Shown: piece by piece, positions 6,420 through 14,053 of the stretch
Layout of the letters: every line of letters starts with the position of its first letter
Position numbering within the stretch: the stretch's first letter is position 1
Assembly (NCBI GenBank): GCA_036505615.1
Contig: DASXTB010000442.1
Coordinates: 1 to 16,756, forward strand
DNA length: 16,756 nt
Reading direction: 5' to 3'
Source of the DNA: DASXTB01 sp036505615
Lineage (GTDB): Bacteria; Acidobacteriota; UBA6911; JACQSX01
Program-made: the position numbers and the translations under genes
The notes under the pieces: generated by a model
The model's database searches: none
The model's input: only the letters and a program-made list of their open reading frames with translations
What the model was told of the DNA's origin: nothing

Positions 6420-8888
6420 CTAGTAAAGTCGCTCCTGCCGTTTCATGTTTCCGAAGCTTCCCACATTGCTCAAGTTAAAGCTGAAGCGGTATTGATTCTC
6501 GTTACGCACCGCACCGAGTGCGAAGCGCCGATATTCCATACTGACTCCGCAGCAATCCCAGTTGTAGCTCGTCTGCACCGCGCTGTACTGCAAAAACCCA
6601 ACGTCAGCATCGAACCCCACCGCGCCTGCTCCGCTCAGGCCGCGCTTGTTGGGAGTACCGTATGCCAGCAGGATCCGAAACTGATGAAAGTGGAGCGGGC
6701 TCGAAATATTATTGGAAACCAGATTCTCTCCCGGGACTCTGAGATATACATCGGCACCTCCGAATGTGATTCGCCCTAGCTGGTAGTTGACCAGCGCGGT
6801 GCTGGAACTGATTCGGCTGCTCTTGAAGTCGTAATCCAAATCCCACTCAGCATCTACGTGAGCTCTCGGAGCGATCCGCAGTCGCGAAATCAAAGGCGAT
6901 AGATGTCGCGGACTGGTAAGAAAGGCAATGCCGGTGAGGTCGGCGGTAGTCGTGAAAACGTTGCGACGACCGTCAACTAGCGCTCCACCGAAGGTGGTAT
7001 CGAGGAAATACTTCTGACCCAGTTCCCAACTGACCAGTTCGCGAGCTTCCGATACCGCAGGACAAGGCATCGCTTTCGCTGCTTCGTCCTTCTGCTGCGC
7101 TAAGGGAGAGTCTAGGCCGGATGAATCTGCCACAGAAAGGAAAGGATCTGGTGTGAATATCTGGCTGCTTGTGCCGCAGTTGCTTGAAGAACTGGAACTA
7201 GGCTTGGAGTAAAGGCGGTTGACGACCCTATACTCGACCTCATTGGTATTGCTGAGAATATCGCGCTCGTCGAAACGAAGAATATTCGGGAAGTTGTTGA
7301 CACCCACAACCCGGCGATACACCGCCTGGGGCTCGAATACATGCTTAAGTTTATGGCCGAAGAGACCTCGATTGAAGACTCGCTCCAGCGATGGCGGGCG
7401 AACCTCAACAGAAGCCTCGAGAGCGCGACGATTGGTTAGATCATTGGACGCTACCCCAACCCCGCTGGTAGGCAGGAGTCGCTGAGTGTAAAAAGTGTCG
7501 CGGACCCCGAGCTCGGGGCGAAGTGACCATCCCCGAAACAGCAAAGGTAGAGACATTGTAGGGACAAAATCGAAACGTCCGACCAGAGGTGCCGTGCGAA
7601 ATGAGGGCTCACTGCGCGACAAACCCTCAGCGGCGACGTCGATGGATAAAAATAAGGGCGATTGGCTTACCCGGTGGTCCAGGCTTGCATATTCGAAGGT
7701 GGGCGCATGAAAGATCACAATTCGATCTGCGTTGGTAGTGCTCTCGAAGTTCTCGTAACGCCTTACCGCGGCGTTAAAGAAAACTCCTGGGGATGTCTTG
7801 GTCAAAAAGAGATTGGAAATAGCTTCCGAAGACACGGTTTGCGTGAACACTTCATTGAAGGCGAGCCGAAAAATAAAAGAACTCAAATAATCAATATTAG
7901 CCACTCCACGGAAGCCGTCGCCGAACCTGGCTTGTGCATTGAGGTGAACTTCCTGACCACCCTGGCTCACCTTGGGTGTTCCAATTCCCCGGTCGGCAAC
8001 ACCGAAGAATCTCAGGTCCACGAACGACCTATCGCTGGGTCGAGCTCGGAATAGGGCGTGCTGAGCCCATCCACGTTGCGAAAAGTACTCCGCTCCCAGC
8101 AAAACATCCATACTGCGGTTGAAGGCCCAGTAGAAGGAATCTCCGAGGATGGTGCCTTTCGTGGAAGAGCGCCCCAAATTAGGGATCAGGAATCCAGATT
8201 GGCGAGGCTGGCGCTGAAGCGGATGGGTGGCGATAGGCAAAAAAAGCACCGGAACGCCTTTGACACGAAAGGTGCTGCGATAGATCACAGCATTGTGGCC
8301 AAGTTCCATGACCACACGATGAGCGTTAAATTGCCATTTAGGATGCGGCAGTTCGCAACTCGTGACCGTGCCGTCATGCACGATATAGTGATCAGGACCA
8401 GTTTTTTCCACTAACTTTCCTGTGAACGCGAACGGACTAGTGGAGGTCAGGATCAAATGATGCAGCAGCGGTTTTTGCAGACCGATGGTCCCGACCACGT
8501 TGTAGAAAAGTCCTGTCTCATTGCGAACGTTGTATACGGCCTTGCTTGCTTCAATGTGCTCATCGTTCGGACCGCCATTAAGAACAACGTGGCCGTCGAG
8601 GTGGGTTTCCCCCGTATCGGAGTCATAGGTGACTTCATCGGCCCAAAGAATGAAGGTGCGATAAGAAATCCTGCTGTGAACGTGAAGCTCAAAAATCGGC
8701 CCATCCTTTTCCTGCTTCACGGCACAAATATTCACTTCGTCGCTAGTCGTACTGGCAGGCGGCGAAGGGGGACAGACCAACTGCGCGGTAAGGGGGGATG
8801 GCAGGAGGAGATGAGCTCCGAGTATGAACGCGGCTAGAACTCTGCAGCGGAAGATGTTGGCAAGGGCCGGAACGCTCTCAAACATCAT
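6420..8888 (-). CDS. lptD: LPS-assembly protein LptD (OstA)
   Basis: The 822-residue protein has an N-terminal signal sequence (hydrophobic core about 17-30, cleavage likely near 36). A periplasmic LptA/OstA-like domain follows at about residues 65-160 (YRTFILWADEVTYDSDTGET). The long C-terminal beta-barrel includes the YIVHDGTVTSCELPHPKW block (Cys178). Adjacent cysteines C779-C780 sit in a WDCC segment near the C-terminus. Cys39, Cys55, Cys178 and the CC pair mirror the E. coli LptD pattern of N-terminal cysteines disulfide-bonded to a C-terminal CC pair. It forms the outer-membrane pore that inserts LPS in the outer leaflet. A serine-rich stretch with a possibly flexible loop lies at about 565-580. 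Two ATG codons are adjacent; AAGGA is 5 bases before the second (8885), the more likely start. It lies alone on this strand, convergent with Wzt. Confidence 0.94.
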   Translation of the reverse strand: MMFESVPALANIFRCRVLAAFILGAHLLLPSPLTAQLVCPPSPPASTTSDEVNICAVKQEKDGPIFELHVHSRISYRTFILWADEVTYDSDTGETHLDGHVVLNGGPNDEHIEASKAVYNVRNETGLFYNVVGTIGLQKPLLHHLILTSTSPFAFTGKLVEKTGPDHYIVHDGTVTSCELPHPKWQFNAHRVVMELGHNAVIYRSTFRVKGVPVLFLPIATHPLQRQPRQSGFLIPNLGRSSTKGTILGDSFYWAFNRSMDVLLGAEYFSQRGWAQHALFRARPSDRSFVDLRFFGVADRGIGTPKVSQGGQEVHLNAQARFGDGFRGVANIDYLSSFIFRLAFNEVFTQTVSSEAISNLFLTKTSPGVFFNAAVRRYENFESTTNADRIVIFHAPTFEYASLDHRVSQSPLFLSIDVAAEGLSRSEPSFRTAPLVGRFDFVPTMSLPLLFRGWSLRPELGVRDTFYTQRLLPTSGVGVASNDLTNRRALEASVEVRPPSLERVFNRGLFGHKLKHVFEPQAVYRRVVGVNNFPNILRFDERDILSNTNEVEYRVVNRLYSKPSSSSSSNCGTSSQIFTPDPFLSVADSSGLDSPLAQQKDEAAKAMPCPAVSEARELVSWELGQKYFLDTTFGGALVDGRRNVFTTTADLTGIAFLTSPRHLSPLISRLRIAPRAHVDAEWDLDYDFKSSRISSSTALVNYQLGRITFGGADVYLRVPGENLVSNNISSPLHFHQFRILLAYGTPNKRGLSGAGAVGFDADVGFLQYSAVQTSYNWDCCGVSMEYRRFALGAVRNENQYRFSFNLSNVGSFGNMKRQERLY

Positions 8889-8947
8889 CGTCCTTGCTGC
8901 CTGGATCGCCAGAGACTTTCCTCAGAGAAGAAGCGTTCCATGGTCAT
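8885..8947 (-). other. Possible 20-codon upstream frame overlapping the lptD start
   Basis: A minus-strand frame starts at ATG 8947 (with a second in-frame ATG at 8941) and ends at TGA 8887-8885, overlapping the ATGATG of lptD. It has no visible ribosome-binding site of its own. A leader-type coupling is possible, but so is chance. Confidence 0.2.
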
Positions 8948-9020
8948 AGGGTGATTATCTTGTTGTGGTAGAAGGAATCACGACTTTCATCCGATCTTCC
9001 TTAGAACGCTTTTCAGATTC

Positions 9021-9026
9021 TACAAT
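9021..9026 (+). promoter_or_regulatory. Weak -10 candidate upstream of the right-hand gene block
   Basis: TACAAT lies 39 bases before the TTG start at 9066. A poor -35 (TTCCTT, 8997-9002) is at 18-base spacing. It lies in the divergent gap between lptD and the GT2 gene, where a promoter for the plus-strand block is expected. Confidence 0.3.
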
Positions 9027-9065
9027 AGCGTCGGCTAGGGAAACGGGCGGGGAAGGGGTTGAGTC

Positions 9066-10019
9066 TTGCAGTTGAGTATCGTCATTCCGACTCGAAATCG
9101 CGCCACCAAGCTAGAGCGCACGCTGCAAAGTCTCCTTGCACAAACCGTTCCGCTCCAGGATTTTGAAGTTGTTGTGGTAGACAATGACAGCAGCGACGAC
9201 ACGTCCGAGCTGCTGCGCCGGTTTGGTGCAAGTTTTCCTAATTGGAAATGCTTAAAGCAGACAAAACCTGGAGCTGCGGCCGCAAGAAATTCTGGCATTG
9301 AAAGTTGCAAAAGCCAGATTTTACTTTTTCTCGATGACGACGTTATTGCGGAGCCAGATCTCGTTCAACAACACCTCAACAGCCATCTTCTGCATCCCGG
9401 CTCCGCTGTCTTGGGATACGTGCGCAATGGGTGGAGCGAAAACGATTGTGCCTTTCACTGGATCATAAGCCATAAAGAATTGATTCACTCCTTCCAATTT
9501 CCCGACTCGTTGAACGTGCCGTTCCAACATCTGTACACCTGTAACGCGTCCGTCCCCCGAGGTGCACTGCAGAAGGCCGGGCTTTTCGACGAGCGCTTTG
9601 TGGGGGCAGCTTTCGAAGATACGGACCTCGGCTACCGGCTGACGAGATCCGGTTGTCGGTTAATCTTTAATCCGCGTGCGACCGTGCTACACGACCCCAT
9701 ACTGTCGCTAAAATCATTTATGCAGAAGCGCTTGGACGCTGGCAGTGCTTTGCACCAGTTATTGAGCAAGCATCCTCAGCTCGAAGAGACCTTGTTGCCA
9801 TCCACGTGGCGTCGGATTTTGCACTGCTCCCTAGGTTGGATCTCATCCCCGCTGACTTTCACCTACGAAAGACGAGTGCCTTTTGCTCCTGTACTGCTGC
9901 CGCTACTAGGTAGGGCTTGCGGGTACCACTTTGAATATTTGTTTTGGACTGGCTACTATAGAGCAGCCCGCTTGGAAAACAGAACAACTGAGACTGCGGT
10001 TTGCAGACCTGCCAGTTGA
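9066..10019 (+). CDS. GT2-family glycosyltransferase (TTG start)
   Basis: The 317-residue protein shows a classic GT-A domain: SIVIPTRNRATKLERTLQSL at 4-23, VVVDNDSSDDT at 37-47, KPGAAAARNSGI at 68-79, a true DXD as LFLDDDV (DDD 90-92), and AFEDTDLGYRL (ED 184-185). Its DDD type differs from the NPD/NND forms of the other GT2 enzymes here, hinting at a different donor. The start is well bounded: an in-frame TGA is at 9060-9062, the first possible start is TTG 9066, and a strong purine-rich site GGGGAAGGGG (9049-9058) lies 7 bases before it. A hydrophobic C-terminal stretch (about 255-300) may give membrane contact. It heads the plus-strand block; the next gene is 155 bases away. Confidence 0.92.
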   Translation: MQLSIVIPTRNRATKLERTLQSLLAQTVPLQDFEVVVVDNDSSDDTSELLRRFGASFPNWKCLKQTKPGAAAARNSGIESCKSQILLFLDDDVIAEPDLVQQHLNSHLLHPGSAVLGYVRNGWSENDCAFHWIISHKELIHSFQFPDSLNVPFQHLYTCNASVPRGALQKAGLFDERFVGAAFEDTDLGYRLTRSGCRLIFNPRATVLHDPILSLKSFMQKRLDAGSALHQLLSKHPQLEETLLPSTWRRILHCSLGWISSPLTFTYERRVPFAPVLLPLLGRACGYHFEYLFWTGYYRAARLENRTTETAVCRPAS

Positions 10020-10174
10020 ATCCTTGCCAAGGAAGTTTCTTAATTTTGAACAGTTGTCTAAAGCGTGGTGAGCAGTAACGGATATCATGCGTGCGTAGAA
10101 GTGCTGTGAGTGCCCTAGGTTCCGAAACACAGCGATTTTGTAAGGTCGATTTTACGATGAGGTGAAGTGCCAAG

Positions 10175-11977
10175 GTGCTTTCGGTCATTACCTACGGTAG
10201 AAACGATAACTACGGTTTCAACCTCCACAAACGGACCGCATTTGGCTTTAATTGTCTGGCGGAGACGCTGACCGACGAGGATGAAATCCTATTCGTGGAC
10301 TATAACACCCCCAGACATTTGCCAACGTTGCCGGAATTCATCTGGGACACACTCACGCCGAAGGCGCTTAGTCTTCTCAAAGTTATCCGCATTTCGCCCG
10401 AGATCCATGAACAGATTAAACGAGATTCTCCGTTAAAAATCCTGGAGAATGTGGCCCGCAATGCGGCCATAGTGCGTTCCAACCCACTTAACCATTGGGT
10501 CCTTTCGACCAACCCCGATGTGCTGTTGGTGTTGGCTTCCAGTTGGCCTAACATGGCAGCCTTGCTGCGAAGCCAGCCTGACAGCTTTTATGAGATGCCG
10601 CGTTTCGATATTCCGGAGAGCGTCTGGTCTGCATTACCACGCGGCGAGCCGCGGAATAACCTTCATTTGCTGCGCGATTGGCTGGTGCACAATAAAGCCG
10701 CAATTGCCGAAACTGTCCCCGACTATCGTTTTCAGAAATTCCTCTTGTTTGACGCACCTGGGGATTTTCAATTGGCGCCTCGCGAATATTTCTTTCGCTT
10801 ACGCGGTTTTGACGAGTCAATGAACCGGTATCTTCATTCCGATTCAAACCTCGCGAAACGAATGTGGCTGCTGAATGGCGAGCGCACCGATCACCTTCTC
10901 GGCCATCTCTGGATTCTCCACCAGGACCATTACTTGAGCGGCGAGTGGGCAAACAATGTCGGCACGATCGTTCACAACGATTACCATGGAAAAGTGCGTC
11001 TGCAGACCCAAATCGAAGCAAACGATTCCGATTGGGGCCTGCAGGGGGTGAGTTTGCCGATGTTCTCACTGGGGCAACGCGCCGAAACTGGAAGCCGGTT
11101 CTTTCCTGAACTCAACGTGTCAGTCAACGGCGACCTGCCACTGAGCCGCGAAGTAGATTGGGGGTTACAACCTCTATACCGACTTTGCCACTACGAACCG
11201 GAAGTCATTGCGCTCTATGTCCGGGAGTTGCTACAGATCCTTCCGCCTGAGTCGGTGATTTGTTACTTGGGAGAGCACTCTGAAACCCTGAAGCAACTTA
11301 ACCGCCGCTGGCAGGAGATTTCCCCAGCGTCGACCGTAGCAGACCTTTGTGGCAATGAGATACCGGCCGAAAAGCTCACGCCGGACGTGCTGCTGGTGGA
11401 TTGTTACTATGAGCGTTCGAGCGAGTGGGATCAGCGCCATCGTACTTTTCAACAACAGCTGCAAAGTCAATTAGCCAAAGGACGTATTCGGCAGGGCGAA
11501 ATGGACGAAGAACTGACCCGCTTTACCGATAATTCCGACGAACAGCAACTACGCACCCGGCTCCTCGCTATTTGGGAAAACTATCTGTGTCGTATTAAAG
11601 CGCGGCCAGGAATGCATATCGTGTTGATGGGATGTAATAATTATGCCGCACATTTTTTTGCCTTTCAGGAAACTTTTGCGAAGCTTTGCGCCGAACGCGG
11701 CGACGATAGAAGCTGGTTGTCGAGATGGCACGACTGGTATCAAAAGTTCAAAGGTCGTTTACAGGTCGATGCAGCCCCTAACATTTTCTTGAAGGCCGCT
11801 TGGGGCTTACGCCTGCTCAAGCGCAGGGCCTTCCGCAAATGCACTGGACACGAAAGTCTGATGGGATATCTCTATTTCGATCATTTCATGCGTAATCGCG
11901 GCCGCCTGTTGAAAACTCTAAACCTCCGCACTCTGTACGTACATCATCGCCTGGTAATTATGCGATTGGAGTCATAA
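10175..11977 (+). CDS. Uncharacterised 600-aa protein with glycosyltransferase-like N-terminal domain
   Basis: The N-terminal ~300 residues look like a divergent GT-A/GT2 domain: LSVITYGRNDNYGFNLHKRT at 2-21, EILFVDYNTP at 37-46, STNPDVLLV at 111-119 (NPD in the DXD position), FRLRGFDESM at 207-216, HSDSNLAKRM at 221-230, and a histidine cluster HLWILHQDH at 244-252. The remaining half does not match a family I can name. It contains alternating strand/helix segments (SVICYLGEH about 365-373, DVLLVDCYYE about 408-417, HIVLMGCNNYAAHFF about 487-501) that could be a second Rossmann-like domain. An in-frame stop at 10163-10165 bounds the GTG start. Its stop codon directly abuts the GTG of the methyltransferase, implying coupled translation and a shared job in glycan assembly or decoration. 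Function is inferred from context only. Confidence 0.8.
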   Translation: MLSVITYGRNDNYGFNLHKRTAFGFNCLAETLTDEDEILFVDYNTPRHLPTLPEFIWDTLTPKALSLLKVIRISPEIHEQIKRDSPLKILENVARNAAIVRSNPLNHWVLSTNPDVLLVLASSWPNMAALLRSQPDSFYEMPRFDIPESVWSALPRGEPRNNLHLLRDWLVHNKAAIAETVPDYRFQKFLLFDAPGDFQLAPREYFFRLRGFDESMNRYLHSDSNLAKRMWLLNGERTDHLLGHLWILHQDHYLSGEWANNVGTIVHNDYHGKVRLQTQIEANDSDWGLQGVSLPMFSLGQRAETGSRFFPELNVSVNGDLPLSREVDWGLQPLYRLCHYEPEVIALYVRELLQILPPESVICYLGEHSETLKQLNRRWQEISPASTVADLCGNEIPAEKLTPDVLLVDCYYERSSEWDQRHRTFQQQLQSQLAKGRIRQGEMDEELTRFTDNSDEQQLRTRLLAIWENYLCRIKARPGMHIVLMGCNNYAAHFFAFQETFAKLCAERGDDRSWLSRWHDWYQKFKGRLQVDAAPNIFLKAAWGLRLLKRRAFRKCTGHESLMGYLYFDHFMRNRGRLLKTLNLRTLYVHHRLVIMRLES

Positions 11978-12823
11978 GTGGCGCCCACTGTTCAGGATGT
12001 CAAGCAGTATTGGGATCGCCGGCCGTGCAATATACGGCATTCTGCACGCGATGTCGGAACCCGGGAATATTTTGATGAAGTAGAGCAACGCAAGTATTTC
12101 GTTGAGCCGCACATTCCCGGCTTTGCGCAATTCGAACGCTGGCAGGGCAAAGAAGTGCTGGAGATCGGATGCGGCATTGGCACAGACTCCTGCAATTTTA
12201 TACGCAGGGGGGCTAACCTTACTGTGGTCGAGCTCTCGACTGAGAGCATATCCATCACCAGGAAAAGGCTCGAGCTGTATGGTCTGAATGCCAACTTAGT
12301 CAATGGAAACGCAGAGGAATTGGATCAACTGCTGCCTCCGGATCAGAAATTCGACCTCATCTATTCATTCGGGGTAATCCACCACACCCCGTACCCTCGC
12401 AAAGTGATCGAGGCCATCGCCAAGCGCCTCAAGCCTCAAGGTGAACTGCGTTTGATGCTCTATGCCCGTTTTTCCTGGAAAGTATTGTGGATCTATCTGC
12501 GATACATTTGGTTTGAGCCGTGGAATTGGCGCCGCCTGCCTGCGAAATATTCCGAAGCGCAAATTGGTTCGCCCGTGAGTTACGTTTACTCCTTTCAGGA
12601 AGCACGCGATCTGCTTCGCAGCTTAAAGATCACAGACATGTGGAAAGACCATATCTTTCCTTACAGGATTCCTGACTACATGCAATATAGATATGTTAAG
12701 AACTGGTACTTCAGGTGGATGCCAGATGCGTGGTTTCGCTGGCTGGAGAGGAAATTAGGTTGGCATCTGCTGATAGTTGCCAAGCATCTCGCCAATGAAG
12801 CGTCCAGGGTTCGTGAGCGGTAG
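11978..12823 (+). CDS. Class I SAM-dependent methyltransferase
   Basis: The 281-residue protein has SAM-binding motif I as VLEIGCGIGTD (60-70), an acidic end of strand 2 (VVELS, 83-87), motif II-like FDLIYSFGVIHHTPYP at 125-140, and LKPQGELRLMLY after it, which is the standard order of the Rossmann fold. The N-terminal YWDRRPCNIRHS block (11-22) is shared by a recurrent group of methyltransferases in polysaccharide clusters, as I recall. It probably methylates a sugar hydroxyl or carboxyl on the glycan or its precursor; the substrate is not visible. The GTG start follows the stop of the 600-residue protein with zero spacing, so expression is likely coupled. The C-terminal third is rich in Trp, Tyr and Arg (about 165-265), which could contact membrane or glycan. 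Confidence 0.9.
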   Translation: MAPTVQDVKQYWDRRPCNIRHSARDVGTREYFDEVEQRKYFVEPHIPGFAQFERWQGKEVLEIGCGIGTDSCNFIRRGANLTVVELSTESISITRKRLELYGLNANLVNGNAEELDQLLPPDQKFDLIYSFGVIHHTPYPRKVIEAIAKRLKPQGELRLMLYARFSWKVLWIYLRYIWFEPWNWRRLPAKYSEAQIGSPVSYVYSFQEARDLLRSLKITDMWKDHIFPYRIPDYMQYRYVKNWYFRWMPDAWFRWLERKLGWHLLIVAKHLANEASRVRER

Positions 12824-12837
12824 GTTGGTTCTTTGTT

Positions 12838-13995
12838 GTGTGCCCCGTCTCAAGGACGGTGGATCTCTTGATTGTAAGCGGCCAATTTGAAGTGAAGTCC
12901 GATCCGCAAAATCGATCTGTGTCTCAATTGCAGCCCGTCAAGACACTGCTTGGATTTGATTTGTTGCTTAATCCAAGCGACTACTTCAGCTACTTGCTAA
13001 TACGTGATGGCATATTTGAGGCACCCGAGAGCGATCTCGTAAGCCGGCTCGTACGCCAAGGGGATACCTGCATCGATACCGGTTCCCACGTTGGCTATTA
13101 CACCTGCTTTCTTGCCCACCTGGTCGGCGAGTCGGGCCGCGTGTATGCATTTGACGCCAACCCCGAGGCATGCGATGCGGCAAAGCGCAATCTTTCACTC
13201 AACGGAATGACCTGGGCGGAAGTCACTAATATCGCCTTATCTGACCATGAAGGCTCATTGTCCTTTCATGTCTCAAGCGACGACCAGACTGGCCTGAGTT
13301 CCGTCGGATTAATCCCAAATTTCAAGAAGACCATTCATGTTCCTTGCGGGCGACTGGAAACGTCGTTGGACAATCGTGGGATTAATCATGTACGCCTGCT
13401 GAAAATCGATGTGGAGGGTTCCGAAGAACTGGTGCTCTCTGGCCTCGGGCGCTTTCTAACTGATCACCTCACCGATTTCATTCTCGTGGAACTTTACGAC
13501 GAGCGTCTGCAGGTGATGAACACCAGCACCGAAAAGGTCCGACAAATTCTTCGGAAAGCTGGCTATCTGGCGTGGACCTATGAAAGCACATCAGGATGGC
13601 TCATGGCGGATCAAGTACAAAGCCGAGGAGACTGCAATTACCTTTTCGTCAGCCCTTCCGTCCAGGAGACTCTCCCGCCATTTTCCTTGGCGCCAATTCT
13701 TACACATACCCTGGCTGCTTGGCGGCGAGAGAGTGAAATCCTTCAGACTCGCGAACGTGAGACAGAGGAATTGAGGCACGAAGTAGACGCACTACAGCAA
13801 GAGACGCAACAACTGCGAGAGGAAACACACCGACTGCAACAGGAGGCATTGCGATTACAGGAACGGTTGCTCGCAATAGAGACTTCCCTCGGCTGGCGCG
13901 CTTTGAATGTCTACCGCAAATTTCGCGACGCCGTGGCTCCGGAGAAGACCTTGCGCCGTAAGCTGTATGACTTCTTCACAGGCACACACCGCTAA
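12838..13995 (+). CDS. FkbM-family methyltransferase with C-terminal coiled coil
   Basis: The FkbM domain covers about residues 50-235: SAM motif CIDTGSHVGYYTC (78-90), YAFDANPEA (103-111), and the family block LLKIDVEGSEELVLSG (187-202) followed by FILVELYDE. FkbM enzymes are O-methyltransferases, often acting on sugars. From about residue 300 comes a regular heptad run (LRHEVDA, LQQETQQ, LREETHR, LQQEALR, LQERLLA), a predicted coiled coil. It ends in a basic tail around SLGWRALNVYRKF and LRRKLYDFF, of a type also seen at the ends of glycan-cluster glycosyltransferases. The start is uncertain: GTG 12838 is the longest; GTG 12859 and TTG 12868 lie near AAGGA (12852-12856). It begins 14 bases after the previous methyltransferase, so the two are probably in one operon. 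The coiled coil suggests oligomerisation or docking. Confidence 0.9.
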   Translation: MCPVSRTVDLLIVSGQFEVKSDPQNRSVSQLQPVKTLLGFDLLLNPSDYFSYLLIRDGIFEAPESDLVSRLVRQGDTCIDTGSHVGYYTCFLAHLVGESGRVYAFDANPEACDAAKRNLSLNGMTWAEVTNIALSDHEGSLSFHVSSDDQTGLSSVGLIPNFKKTIHVPCGRLETSLDNRGINHVRLLKIDVEGSEELVLSGLGRFLTDHLTDFILVELYDERLQVMNTSTEKVRQILRKAGYLAWTYESTSGWLMADQVQSRGDCNYLFVSPSVQETLPPFSLAPILTHTLAAWRRESEILQTRERETEELRHEVDALQQETQQLREETHRLQQEALRLQERLLAIETSLGWRALNVYRKFRDAVAPEKTLRRKLYDFFTGTHR

Positions 13996-14009
13996 CTGCG
14001 TGCCCATAG

Positions 14010-14015
14010 TACAAT
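14010..14015 (+). promoter_or_regulatory. Weak -10 candidate before the nucleotide-sugar dehydrogenase
   Basis: TACAAT lies 38 bases before ATG 14054, in the only sizeable gap of this stretch, with no good -35 at the normal spacing. A short GGCAC/GTGCC pairing spans the preceding stop codon. An internal promoter is possible. Confidence 0.25.
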
Positions 14016-14053
14016 CCTAAATTACGAAAACATTTCTCTTAAGTGAGCGTTCT

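Noticed and set aside
7662..8054. 130-codon plus-strand frame inside lptD
   Set aside because: It is a shadow of the LptD barrel, whose motifs are clear on the other strand.
10020..10174. Small RNA or regulatory element in the 155-base gap before the 600-aa gene
   Set aside because: Only a short CCTTG/CAAGG palindrome and a CGATTTT duplication are visible, with no promoter or terminator pattern to support an RNA gene.
10548..11069. 173-codon minus-strand frame inside the 600-aa protein gene
   Set aside because: Arg/Ser-rich shadow frame; the sense-strand protein has consistent GT-like motifs.
13750..13880. Repetitive-looking DNA with about 21-base periodicity
   Set aside because: It is explained by the heptad repeats of the FkbM protein's coiled coil; the base sequence is not a true tandem repeat.
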